Shown here: positions 24,024 to 30,845 of the stretch, in pieces
Layout of the letters: each line of letters starts with the position of its first letter
Position numbering within the stretch: position 1 is the first letter of the stretch
Assembly (NCBI GenBank): GCA_002501485.1
Contig: DLTS01000016.1
Span: forward strand, 1-34,693
Origin: Acidimicrobiaceae bacterium UBA7830
GTDB lineage: Bacteria; Actinomycetota; Acidimicrobiia; Acidimicrobiales; Ilumatobacteraceae
DNA length: 34,693 nt
Reading direction: 5' to 3'
Notes under the pieces: generated by a model
What the model saw: only the letters and a program-made list of their open reading frames with translations
Told to the model about the DNA's origin: nothing
The model's database searches: none
Translations under genes and position numbers: made by a program

Positions 24024-24893
24024 TCAACCTACGATGACAATGCATCCAGCCGCAGCCGCCAGAAAGATCGCCACCAGAAGAAGCAGCTGACGTTCTTTTC
24101 GCACAGCGGTTTGCCGAGGGGCGGTCACGACGAGAGCACTGAGCGCGCCCGTTGCGGCGCCGCCTAAATGCCCTCCAATGGAGATTCCGGGAACGAGGAA
24201 TGTGATCGCAAGATTGAGAAGCAGAAGGGTTCCAATCTGCGTTCGCATCGGATTGATACCGCGCTGCTGGTACGCCATAGCGGTGACCCCCATCAGCCCG
24301 AAGACTGCACCCGACGCACCTCCATGAAGGCCATCTGGTTGCAGCAACAACGCACCAAATGAACCACCAGCGAGGCAGGCAACATAGAGAAGCAGCATCT
24401 GCACGCGCCCAAGAGCGACCTCGAGCATTCCTCCCAACTGGTATAGCAAGTACATGTTGAACCCGAAATGCAGGAGCCCGAAGTGGATGAAGCCCGATGA
24501 CACAATCCGGTACCACTCGGCGGGCCCCTGGGCAACGAGCGAGCTGTTGAGGCCAAGGTCGATCTGCAATTGGGTAAGTGAACCATTGAGAGCGCGAGAG
24601 TCAATTGCTGCGGTTGCGGCAAAGACCGCAAGGTTGAGGCCGATCAGTATCTTTGCGATCAGCACGCCCTGTGACGCTTGCCAATATCTCATTCGAGTGG
24701 TGGCACTTGGCGTTGACGCTTTTCGACATGCAACGCACAGACTGCCAATTGAACCCCGAACAAGACACTCACTGCACGCAGGAGATCCGCATCGAGTGCA
24801 CTGCCTTCCGGTCGAGCGGTTGGGGTGGCGAAGGCAACGAGAATCGTCGATCGGCGTCGAAGAGAGGGAGGGAGGAGGAGGTAATTCGCTCAT
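24024..24893 (-). CDS. Rhomboid-family intramembrane serine protease with N-terminal zinc-binding domain
   Basis: A 289-residue protein. Residues about 18-60 hold a Cys/His cluster (C20, H23, C32, C35, C40, C43, C53, C56; CLRHPNRSTGRQCTRCG start), like a B-box zinc finger found in many actinobacterial rhomboids. Six hydrophobic helices follow. Rhomboid signatures: EWYRIVSSGFIHFGLLHFGFN (with N146), the catalytic GGASGAVFGLMG (S194) and the His helix GGHLGGAATGAL (H242). It cleaves membrane segments of other proteins within the bilayer; the substrate is unknown. The gene follows the 52-aa gene by 4 nt, so they form one transcript. Confidence 0.93.
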   Translation of the reverse strand: MSELPPPPSLSSTPIDDSRCLRHPNRSTGRQCTRCGSPACSECLVRGSIGSLCVACRKASTPSATTRMRYWQASQGVLIAKILIGLNLAVFAATAAIDSRALNGSLTQLQIDLGLNSSLVAQGPAEWYRIVSSGFIHFGLLHFGFNMYLLYQLGGMLEVALGRVQMLLLYVACLAGGSFGALLLQPDGLHGGASGAVFGLMGVTAMAYQQRGINPMRTQIGTLLLLNLAITFLVPGISIGGHLGGAATGALSALVVTAPRQTAVRKERQLLLLVAIFLAAAAGCIVIVG

Positions 24894-24897
24894 CTGT

Positions 24898-25056
24898 TCA
24901 GAGTTTGAAAGGGATAAGCCCGGGTGCCGTCGCAGCGGAAGCTTGCGGCGGCTTCATTTCACGACCGTCATTGGTGTCACAAGACTGTGCTGCCCAGCAC
25001 GACAGCACGGCAATGGCCACAAGCGTTCGCTGCTGTCGTTGTGCGCTCTTCTTCAT
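24898..25056 (-). CDS. Short exported peptide or lipoprotein (52 aa)
   Basis: A 52-codon frame: basic start MKKSAQRQQR, hydrophobic core TLVAIAVLSCWAAQSC, then a short polar tail DTNDGREMKPPQASAATAPG. This is a signal peptide followed by only about 25 residues. The Cys at position 26 could be a lipidation site, although the preceding AQS is not an ideal lipobox. The stop lies 4 nt before the rhomboid ATG, so the two genes are co-transcribed and the peptide could even be a rhomboid partner (inference). The mirrored -10 box 7 nt upstream of the ATG strongly supports expression. Confidence 0.6.
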   Translation of the reverse strand: MKKSAQRQQRTLVAIAVLSCWAAQSCDTNDGREMKPPQASAATAPGLIPFKL

Positions 25057-25063
25057 AACCCGG

Positions 25064-25079
25064 AGGCTACAGGTAGCCT
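25064..25079. promoter_or_regulatory. Mirrored divergent -10 boxes of two leaderless transcripts
   Basis: AGGCTAC-AG-GTAGCCT is a perfect 7-bp inverted repeat. Read rightwards, TAGCCT (25074-25079) is 7 nt before the Mca-like GTG. Read leftwards, TAGCCT (25069-25064) is 7 nt before the 52-aa gene ATG. The two -10 elements lie back to back, so only one polymerase could probably open this region at a time. Confidence 0.6.
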
Positions 25080-25086
25080 AAGCCCT

Positions 25087-26016
25087 GTGTCTGACGTTGA
25101 TGAGAACCAGCAAATACGCTCTCCAGTCATCATGACTGTTCACGCTCACCCTGATGATGAGGCATCAAAAGGTGCTCCGACAATTGCAAAATATGTCGAG
25201 CGGGGTTGCTCTGCGGTTCTGGTCTGTTGCACGGGAGGTGAGGAGGGTGATCTGCAGAATCCTTCACTCCAAGAGCCAGGACAGCCGTTCGAAGGTCTTG
25301 ATGAGTCTGAAACAAAAGCATTGCTCGGCAAGGTTCGACTGAGAGAACTTGAGGCCTCAGCGAAAGTAATTGGGTTCTCTGAGGTCATCATGCTCGGTTA
25401 CCGTGACTCCGGCATGGCAGAAAGTCCGTCGAACAACCACCCGGAGTGCTTCCATATGGCAGACCTCGATGAAGCAGTGGGCCGTCTCGTGAGAGAAATT
25501 CGTCGGGTTAAGCCAGATGTGCTCATCACCTACTCAGATGACCAGGCGGGGTACCCGCACCCGGATCACCTCAAAGTTCATGATGTGAGCGTTGTCGCGT
25601 TTGAGCAAGCAGCGGACCCTACCGCATTCCCTGACATGGGTGCGCCGCATGTGACGTCAAAGCTTTACTACTCGGCATGGTCAATCGAACGGTTGAAGCG
25701 AGTTCATGAGGCCCTTCTTGCGAAGCATGGGGAGTCGCCATTTGATGAGAACTGGTTCTCGCGGCCGAGCCAAGACGAGCGCATCACGACCCGAGTCGAC
25801 GTCTCTTCGTACATGTGGGCTCGAACGGGAGCACTTCGCGCCCATGCAACCCAGGTTGATCCGGCGGCACTGTTCTGGTTTGGGCTCGACGATGACGAAC
25901 TTGCCACGGTGTATCCGAGCGAAGACTGGATTCTCGCGCAGAACCGGTGCGGGCCTATCTCTTATCAAGAAACGTCGCTGTTCGACGGCCTAGCACAAGT
26001 CATCAGCAAAGTGTGA
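25087..26016 (+). CDS. mca: Mycothiol S-conjugate amidase-like deacetylase
   Basis: A 309-residue zinc-dependent LmbE/PIG-L family deacetylase. The metal motif AHPDDE (H21, D24) and the second His motif YPHPDH (H158 and H161) are present, with GGEEGD and LGYRDSGM as in the MshB/Mca branch. Length and the C-terminal region with THR-like ATQVDPAALFWF fit Mca better than MshB. Mca cleaves mycothiol S-conjugates for detoxification. MshB activity (in mycothiol synthesis) is the main alternative. The GTG start is supported by a leaderless -10 box. An SCP2-like small gene follows 10 nt downstream. Confidence 0.85.
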   Translation: MSDVDENQQIRSPVIMTVHAHPDDEASKGAPTIAKYVERGCSAVLVCCTGGEEGDLQNPSLQEPGQPFEGLDESETKALLGKVRLRELEASAKVIGFSEVIMLGYRDSGMAESPSNNHPECFHMADLDEAVGRLVREIRRVKPDVLITYSDDQAGYPHPDHLKVHDVSVVAFEQAADPTAFPDMGAPHVTSKLYYSAWSIERLKRVHEALLAKHGESPFDENWFSRPSQDERITTRVDVSSYMWARTGALRAHATQVDPAALFWFGLDDDELATVYPSEDWILAQNRCGPISYQETSLFDGLAQVISKV

Positions 26017-26026
26017 GGAGCAGACA

Positions 26027-26272
26027 ATGTCAGTCGCTGTGCAATACCGAGTGCAAATCTCAAAAGGGAATGAGAACGTCGACGGACCCGATGGAGCCGA
26101 TCTCGTGATCACGGTGCCGATCAAAGTTGCCCAAGAAACAGGCTTTGATCCGACCGTGGCATTCATGAGAGGTCAACTCAAAGCGGTGGGCGGCACTGGG
26201 GCGCTGTTCGACGAACTTTCATCAGGCGTCGCCAGCGAGATCATCGAACGACTTGTTAGTGACGCTGATTAG
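26027..26272 (+). CDS. Small SCP2-like (sterol-carrier domain) protein
   Basis: An 81-residue protein. DLVITVPIKVAQETG followed by FDPTVAFMRGQLKAVGGTGA and LFDEL follows the C-terminal half of SCP2 domains (DP--AFM-GKLKV-GD pattern), which bind lipids or fatty acyl groups in a hydrophobic tunnel. The N-terminal part of a full SCP2 domain is shortened. A strong GAGGAG site lies 6 nt before the ATG, and the gene sits 10 nt after the Mca-like gene, so they are translated from one mRNA. Its stop overlaps the stop of the convergent YdjC gene (3-4 nt). The role next to Mca is unknown. Confidence 0.7.
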   Translation: MSVAVQYRVQISKGNENVDGPDGADLVITVPIKVAQETGFDPTVAFMRGQLKAVGGTGALFDELSSGVASEIIERLVSDAD

Positions 26273-27099
26273 GCCTGCATTGCGGTGCGCAACTCGCGGT
26301 AACCGATGAGGTGAACTTCGGCAGTTGCGAGTGCACCGTTGAGTTCCGGTCCGAGGAGGAATTGGTAGTCGTCGACCCATCCAGCAGCATCGTCGGTGAG
26401 CGCCCGCACTTCTGGGGTGTCGACTGCGGGCTGCAAGTGCAGTTCGGTAACCCCCGACGGAAGGTTTGCGATCGTGTCGATCACACGCTGACGCGAACCT
26501 GCTCGCCAGTCGTGGTTGAAGAAATCCGGAAACAGCACTCCCTCATCGGCCGCAAGCGAACGATACGGAAACCCTGCCTCTGCGGCGCTCACTGTCGACG
26601 GCAGACGGATGGGCAGTTGGAATTCGACCGCAACATCAAGGTAGGCATCGAAAAATTCTGGTCGGAGGGTGATGGCCGACAGGTGCGGTGCGAGGTGGGA
26701 GACATCGATTCCCCAAGCTTGCGCCCGTGTCACCTGAGTTCGGAGTTCGCGGCGCACCTCCGTTGGGTCGGCGTGTTCCCAAAGATCATCGATCGTTGAG
26801 GGAAAGCCTCCGTCTCCAGATAGCAGCGAGGGAGCGTGAGTGAGCGGCCCAAACCGGTAGCGCTCGTGTTCAGCATTGAGCGTGAGGTGCACACCGATGT
26901 CATCTGTGTCGCTCACAAGTTGAGCGGCATGACGGGCCCACGGTGCAGGCACCATGATTGACGCACATGTTGCGGCTCCGTCACGAAGTGCGGAGATCAC
27001 ACCCTCATTTGATGCGTGAGAAAGACCAAAGTCATCGCAGGAGATGATGAGGATGCGATCGTTTGCGGCAAAGCCCAGGCGCTCGTTGAGTTCGCTCAT
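26269..27099 (-). CDS. YdjC/ChbG-family carbohydrate deacetylase-like protein
   Basis: A 276-residue protein of the YdjC/ChbG/HpnK family, metal-dependent deacetylases of amino sugars. Seen are the N-terminal ISCDDFGLSHASNEGV (Asp-Asp metal motif), GVHLTLNAEHE (His), and SHLAPHLSA, which replaces the usual HVDSHQH and keeps two His. The C-terminal part includes GVTELHLQPAVDTPEVR. The gene starts with an ATG overlapping the stop of the preceding 88-aa gene by one base (TAATG), so the two are translationally coupled. The substrate is unknown. Loss of one His in the middle motif could change activity. Confidence 0.88.
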   Translation of the reverse strand: MSELNERLGFAANDRILIISCDDFGLSHASNEGVISALRDGAATCASIMVPAPWARHAAQLVSDTDDIGVHLTLNAEHERYRFGPLTHAPSLLSGDGGFPSTIDDLWEHADPTEVRRELRTQVTRAQAWGIDVSHLAPHLSAITLRPEFFDAYLDVAVEFQLPIRLPSTVSAAEAGFPYRSLAADEGVLFPDFFNHDWRAGSRQRVIDTIANLPSGVTELHLQPAVDTPEVRALTDDAAGWVDDYQFLLGPELNGALATAEVHLIGYRELRTAMQA

Positions 27100-27365
27100 T
27101 ACCGTTGAATGTATCCCCGAGAAGTTTCACAGGCTCGCCAGAGCTCGAGGTTGCTTCTGTGGGCGAACGCAGTGCCGGCGCGCATTTCGGAGAGGCACGC
27201 AGTGTTCGGCTTTGTTTCAAGAACCTGCTCGTGGCCTCTAGCAATGAGCGTCTCATAAGGAAACAGATTGTCGGCGGCAGTGAAGAGATATGCGAGGAGG
27301 CCCTGATAGTGATCTCTCGCAACGACATCATGAACAACGTTCACCTGGGAATCCGCAGGCAGCAT
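27099..27365 (-). CDS. Hypothetical 88-aa protein coupled to the YdjC-family gene
   Basis: An 88-codon frame from the only usable ATG after the thiolase stop. It reads MLPADSQVNVVHDVVARDHY, then LLAYLFTAADNLFPYETLIARG and a polar C-terminus with RSNLELWRACETSRGYIQR. Its stop overlaps the YdjC start (TAATG), which supports real translation. The frame stays open upstream through HEATAALEQ with coding-like composition but no start codon, so the gene may be an N-terminally shortened remnant. No domain is recognised. It fills the gap between thiolase and YdjC. Confidence 0.5.
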   Translation of the reverse strand: MLPADSQVNVVHDVVARDHYQGLLAYLFTAADNLFPYETLIARGHEQVLETKPNTACLSEMRAGTAFAHRSNLELWRACETSRGYIQR

Positions 27366-27438
27366 CTGCTCAAGCGCAGCGGTTGCCTCGTGAGCCCAGC
27401 ATTCGTCAGAATGGCCGTCTCGACCGAACTCGGATGTC

Positions 27439-28644
27439 TTAGATCCGCTCGATAAGCGTTCCTGTGCCGAGACCCCCGCCGCAGCACATCGAAATGAGGC
27501 CGTAGCGGCCGGAGGTGCGCTCAAGCTCATACAGCGACTTCGTCATGAGGAATGCACCGGTTGCCCCAAGGGGATGTCCGAGCGCAATTGCGCCGCCATT
27601 TGGATTGGTCTTGGCGAGATCTGCTCCAACCTCTTTTGCCCAAGCGAGAACGACCGATGCGAACGCTTCATTGATTTCAAAGTTGTCGATGTCATCAATA
27701 GAGAGCCCGGAACGGTCGAGGAGGCGGCGGGTTGCATCCATCGGGCCGGTGAGCATGAGAACAGGGTCAACTCCGACGAGACAGGTGTCGACAACTCGTG
27801 CCCGAGGGGTGAGCCCGAGTGCCTCTGCGCGCTCCGCTGTCATCATCAGGACCGCTGCTGCGCCGTCAGAAATCTGTGAGCTGTTTCCGGCGGTGTGCAC
27901 ACCGTCTTCGCGTGCCACTGGCTTCAGTTGGCCGAGTTTTTCGAGCGATGTTTCGCGTATGCCTTCGTCGCGCGTCACCGCAGCGGCCTCGCCGGTGGGG
28001 TTGCCTTCTTCGTCAAGAACCGGCGCATCGACTGAGATCCACTGTCCGGCGAATCGGTCTTCCTTCCACGCCTGGCCTGCGCGCTGCTGCGATTCGAAGC
28101 CAAAGGCATCGGTGTCGTCGCGGGTGATCTCCCACTTGTCAGCAATGCGCTCTGCACCCTCAAACTGAGATGTCATCTCGAGGCGGGCGAAGTATTCCTT
28201 TGGAATCGGTACGCCGAGGCCGAGTTTCTTCGAGGAGTTAATACCGATCGGGATGCGACTCATGACCTCAACGCCGCAGGCCATCGCAACATCGGTGGTG
28301 CCTGAAGCGATCAGCGAAGCCGCAAGGTTAGTTGCCTGTTGACTTGAGCCGCACTGGGTATCGACAGTGGTGGCTGCTGTTTCAATTGGGAGACCAGCTC
28401 CGAGCCACGCAGTACGGGTCACGTTGAAGCTCTGTTCGCCAACTTGGCTCACGCAGCCGCCGACGACTTGCTCGATTGCTGATGGGTCGATGCCTGTGCG
28501 CTCGACGAGCGAGCTCTGCACTTTGCCAAGAAGAGATGCTGGGTGCATTCCCGCAAAACCGCCGTTTCGGCGTCCGATAGGGCTCCGAACCGCGTCAACG
28601 ATGACAATCTCGCGGCCGCTTTGAGAGGATGAGGTGCTGGTCAT
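27439..28644 (-). CDS. Thiolase (acetyl-CoA acyltransferase)
   Basis: A 401-residue thiolase. The nucleophile is C98 (VDTQCGSSQQA). NEAFASVVLAWAKEVG, GGAIALGHPLGATGA with H357, and MCCGGGLGTG with the second catalytic Cys (C388) complete the active site. Thiolases cleave 3-ketoacyl-CoA with CoA at the end of each beta-oxidation round. This sequence resembles the actinobacterial FadA group used for fatty acids or steroid side chains. A TAACCT box 6 nt before the ATG indicates a leaderless mRNA. It stands alone, but the window also has the dehydrogenases and ligases of the same pathway. Confidence 0.94.
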   Translation of the reverse strand: MTSTSSSQSGREIVIVDAVRSPIGRRNGGFAGMHPASLLGKVQSSLVERTGIDPSAIEQVVGGCVSQVGEQSFNVTRTAWLGAGLPIETAATTVDTQCGSSQQATNLAASLIASGTTDVAMACGVEVMSRIPIGINSSKKLGLGVPIPKEYFARLEMTSQFEGAERIADKWEITRDDTDAFGFESQQRAGQAWKEDRFAGQWISVDAPVLDEEGNPTGEAAAVTRDEGIRETSLEKLGQLKPVAREDGVHTAGNSSQISDGAAAVLMMTAERAEALGLTPRARVVDTCLVGVDPVLMLTGPMDATRRLLDRSGLSIDDIDNFEINEAFASVVLAWAKEVGADLAKTNPNGGAIALGHPLGATGAFLMTKSLYELERTSGRYGLISMCCGGGLGTGTLIERI

Positions 28645-28650
28645 ACCCTG

Positions 28651-28656
28651 AGGTTA
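28651..28656 (-). promoter_or_regulatory. -10 box of a leaderless mRNA (TAACCT) for the thiolase
   Basis: Minus-strand TAACCT lies 6 nt before the thiolase ATG. Confidence 0.5.
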
Positions 28657-28735
28657 CGCCCTCGGCTCTCAAGATCTGCAGTCAGTTCGTTTTGTTCGAG
28701 GCGCATCTCGCTCCGCCGGCCTCGTTACCAGTCGG

Positions 28736-28927
28736 TTATCCGAGAGGACTCATCCCCCCGGATGTAGGTGGTGCGCCACTCAATGACTTTTCCTGAACGT
28801 TCAACCAGTCGAGATAGGCCTTGCGGGACCTTTCTGCGTCGACCACGACAGCCTTGCTTGATGATTCATCGCCAATGAGAGGCGAAGCGTGTGAGAGGCA
28901 CTCGAGGTAGTACTGATCAAATTTCAT
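28736..28927 (-). pseudogene. N-terminal remnant of an MBL-fold (persulfide-dioxygenase-like) protein
   Basis: A 63-codon frame starting MKFDQYYLECLSHASPLIGD, then KAVVVDAERSRKAYLDWL. The first ~35 residues match the start of rhodanese-linked MBL-fold hydrolases (Y-L-CL-HASYLIGD---AVVVDP-RD). The frame then loses the pattern before the HxHxDH metal site and ends after a Pro/Gly/Ser tail. It is probably a truncated gene, although a short intact protein cannot be excluded. The surrounding gap (28645-28986) holds nothing else that I can support; 28645-28735 is featureless apart from the thiolase promoter. Confidence 0.5.
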
Positions 28928-28986
28928 GAGACCCCCATCGACGTATGCCGAAAGCTATGTGTTCGGACATTTGTGGTCAGGGAGGA

Positions 28987-29262
28987 TTACGAGTCTGCTC
29001 CGAACAAGTCGAGTTGCTCCCACGTTGTCGCCACCTGGTTAACCGTTCGCCACGTCAGCCGCCCGCGTCGGTTTGGGCGTTCTACTTCAAGTGCCTCGGG
29101 GCGAAGCGATCGCGCCGCTCCATTTTCGTCGTGGACGAGAATGCTTCCGTCGGCACCTACCGAAGCGATATGTCCAAGGGCCCAGCGCGAACGATTTTGG
29201 CGTTTGAAGCGCACCCGTTCGCCTTGGCGAAGGCCGATGCTCCGCAGTTCGGCCGCTGACAT
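28987..29262 (-). CDS. Small basic hypothetical protein (91 aa)
   Basis: A 91-residue basic protein: MSAAELRSIGLRQGERVRFK, followed by strands SRWALGHIASVGADGSILVHDENGAARSL and a tail with RLTWRTVNQVATTWEQLDLF. The pattern of short strands with GERVRFKR and GSILVHDENG suggests a small SH3-like or KOW-like barrel that could bind nucleic acid; this is inference from layout only. The ATG lies 6 nt after the stop of the upstream SDR gene, so they form an operon. The family is not recognised. Confidence 0.75.
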   Translation of the reverse strand: MSAAELRSIGLRQGERVRFKRQNRSRWALGHIASVGADGSILVHDENGAARSLRPEALEVERPNRRGRLTWRTVNQVATTWEQLDLFGADS

Positions 29263-29268
29263 CGGTGA

Positions 29269-30048
29269 TTAATAGCCCAAGGTGCGACGTTGTAGTCGCT
29301 GCATTCCTGTGATCCACTTCTGTGGGTCAGAACCCTTGAACTTTAGATAATCGCCCACTTCAGGATGGGGCAAGATAAGGAATCGTTCGTCAACAATCGC
29401 TTGGTAGACCACCTCTGCAACGTCAGCGGGCTCTAACACCACGCCGACTGCCTTCACGACGTCACCGCCGGTACCGATGGGAGAATCGGCATTCAACATG
29501 GCGGTGTTCACACCTTGTGGGCACAAACAGCTCACCTTGAGGCCGCGCTCTCCGTAAGTAATTGACATCCACTCTGCAAATGCGACAGCAGCGTGCTTGG
29601 TTAGGGAATACGGTGCCGACCCGATTTGGGCGAGGAGGCCAGCGGCCGACGCCGTCGAGCAGAAATAGCCTTCGCCGCGGTCGAGCCAGGCCGGTAGTAA
29701 ACGGCGAGCTGCCCACCGGTGTGCGTGAGTGTTGATCGCAAAGGAAAGATCCCAGATTTCTTCGTCGTCCATTGGGTCGGTTCCGAGCGCAACACCAGCG
29801 TTTGCAAAAAACAGATCGACGATTCCAAACTCGCGCTCAGCCGCATCAATGAGTTCGATGTTTCCAGCCTCGGTCGACAAATCGACGGCGAGCGCAACCG
29901 CACCGGGTAACTCTGCGGCAACCGAATCGGGCGACCTCTGGTCGGCGAGTACTAAACGGGCCCCCGCAGCGTGAAAGCGACGGGCCAGGGCAGATCCGAT
30001 ACCTCCGGCGGCTCCAGTAACGACGACATGACGATTTTGTAAGTCCAT
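29269..30048 (-). CDS. Short-chain dehydrogenase/reductase
   Basis: A 259-residue classical SDR. The NAD(P)-binding motif VVTGAAGGIGSALARRF, the ANAGVA motif and the Ser-Tyr-Lys set (STASAAGLLAQIGSAPYSLTK) are present. The C-terminal part (ILPHPEVGDYLKFKGSDPQKWITGMQRLQ) is longer than in the shortest members and typical of a group found near acyl-CoA metabolism genes. Substrate and cofactor preference are unknown; an Asp after the second strand (LVLADQRS) favours NAD. A TAATGT box 6 nt before the ATG indicates a leaderless mRNA. The 91-aa gene follows in the same transcript. Confidence 0.92.
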   Translation of the reverse strand: MDLQNRHVVVTGAAGGIGSALARRFHAAGARLVLADQRSPDSVAAELPGAVALAVDLSTEAGNIELIDAAEREFGIVDLFFANAGVALGTDPMDDEEIWDLSFAINTHAHRWAARRLLPAWLDRGEGYFCSTASAAGLLAQIGSAPYSLTKHAAVAFAEWMSITYGERGLKVSCLCPQGVNTAMLNADSPIGTGGDVVKAVGVVLEPADVAEVVYQAIVDERFLILPHPEVGDYLKFKGSDPQKWITGMQRLQRRTLGY

Positions 30049-30054
30049 TTCTTC

Positions 30055-30060
30055 ACATTA
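30055..30060 (-). promoter_or_regulatory. -10 box of a leaderless mRNA (TAATGT)
   Basis: Minus-strand TAATGT lies 6 nt before the ATG of the SDR gene. Confidence 0.5.
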
Positions 30061-30098
30061 GATCGCCGATCATGCGCGCACGATGCCCGCAAGGGCGA

Positions 30099-30104
30099 TA
30101 CGGT
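30099..30104 (+). promoter_or_regulatory. -10 box of a leaderless mRNA (TACGGT)
   Basis: TACGGT lies 7 nt before the ATG at 30112 and favours it over the GTG nine bases upstream. Confidence 0.45.
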
Positions 30105-30111
30105 GAAGGCG

Positions 30112-30309
30112 ATGACTGAAAGCAGCGCAAATAGCACGGCGGTTCTCGATGAAACAGAACTACTCGACGAGGGTGGTTTGACGATCGATGTTGCTGCAGC
30201 AGTTGCTGTGATCGACGAATCGCTTGTGCGTCTCACTCAGCGTGAACTCGTCTCAGCCGACGAAGTGACGGATGTTCTTCTTGACGTCCGTCGTTTGCTC
30301 GTCGGCTGA
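30112..30309 (+). CDS. Small acidic hypothetical protein (65 aa)
   Basis: A 65-residue acidic protein. MTESSANSTAVLDETELLDE is followed by two likely helices (TIDVAAAVAVIDESLVRL and SADEVTDVLLDVRRLLVG). It has no signal peptide. The ATG is supported by the leaderless -10 box 7 nt upstream. It is divergent from the SDR gene and its stop lies 1 nt from the stop of the convergent PAP2 gene. The helical, acidic layout could suit a small binding partner, but no family is recognised. Confidence 0.65.
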   Translation: MTESSANSTAVLDETELLDEGGLTIDVAAAVAVIDESLVRLTQRELVSADEVTDVLLDVRRLLVG

Positions 30310-30310
30310 A

Positions 30311-30841
30311 TTACAGCAGCGGAATCGCCGCTCCCGCAAGGGCGGCCCCGACAACCGCGCCGGCTATTACATCGGTGGCGTGATGAATGCGGACGTGAAA
30401 TCGGCTAAGGGCGACGGTGGTTGCAAGCGTAACCCACAGAGCGACCCACCATCCGCCGGTCATTGCCGACAGTAAAACTGCAGAAAATGCTGCTGCTGAA
30501 GCATGTCCGCTCGGAAATGACGACGTTCGTGGCTTTCGGACCGCGAGTCCTTCAGCTCCATGGTCGGTTGGGCGCTGTCTACGGAAGAGGCGTTTTATCC
30601 CTTGGTTAACGATGAGACTTTCAACGCCCAAGAGACACGACAAGAGGAAGATTTGTCGAAACTCTGAAGTAGCCACCCCCCGGGCGGTGCTCGTGATATG
30701 CCAGATTAGGCTCCAATCGCCGAGCGTGCTCGCCGCGACCATGACTGCATTGAGCGCAGCTACATTTCGAAGCGGTCGGTAGGCACGATCAACGCGGCCA
30801 TCGAACGCGTTGGCACGTTGAGAGATTGACGAAGTCGACAT
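30311..30841 (-). CDS. PAP2-family phosphatase, membrane-bound
   Basis: A 176-residue membrane phosphatase of the PAP2 superfamily. All three active-site motifs are visible: KRLFRRQRP (K-x6-RP), PSGHASA, and SRFHVRIHHATD (SR-x5-H-x3-D). Four to five hydrophobic helices surround them. Such enzymes remove phosphate from lipid phosphates such as undecaprenyl pyrophosphate or phosphatidic acid, with the active site outside the cytoplasm. The ATG lies 4 nt after the RecB-like nuclease stop, which makes the two genes an operon; the longer frame upstream lies inside that gene. Confidence 0.9.
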   Translation of the reverse strand: MSTSSISQRANAFDGRVDRAYRPLRNVAALNAVMVAASTLGDWSLIWHITSTARGVATSEFRQIFLLSCLLGVESLIVNQGIKRLFRRQRPTDHGAEGLAVRKPRTSSFPSGHASAAAFSAVLLSAMTGGWWVALWVTLATTVALSRFHVRIHHATDVIAGAVVGAALAGAAIPLL

Positions 30842-30845
30842 CGGT

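Noticed and set aside
24454..25086. Long N-terminal extension of the Mca-like frame
   Set aside because: It runs antisense through the rhomboid and 52-aa genes; the family N-terminus and the leaderless promoter place the start at 25087.
28694..28702. GTTCGAGGC resembling a tRNA T-loop
   Set aside because: No T-stem pairing, anticodon arm or acceptor stem could be built around it.
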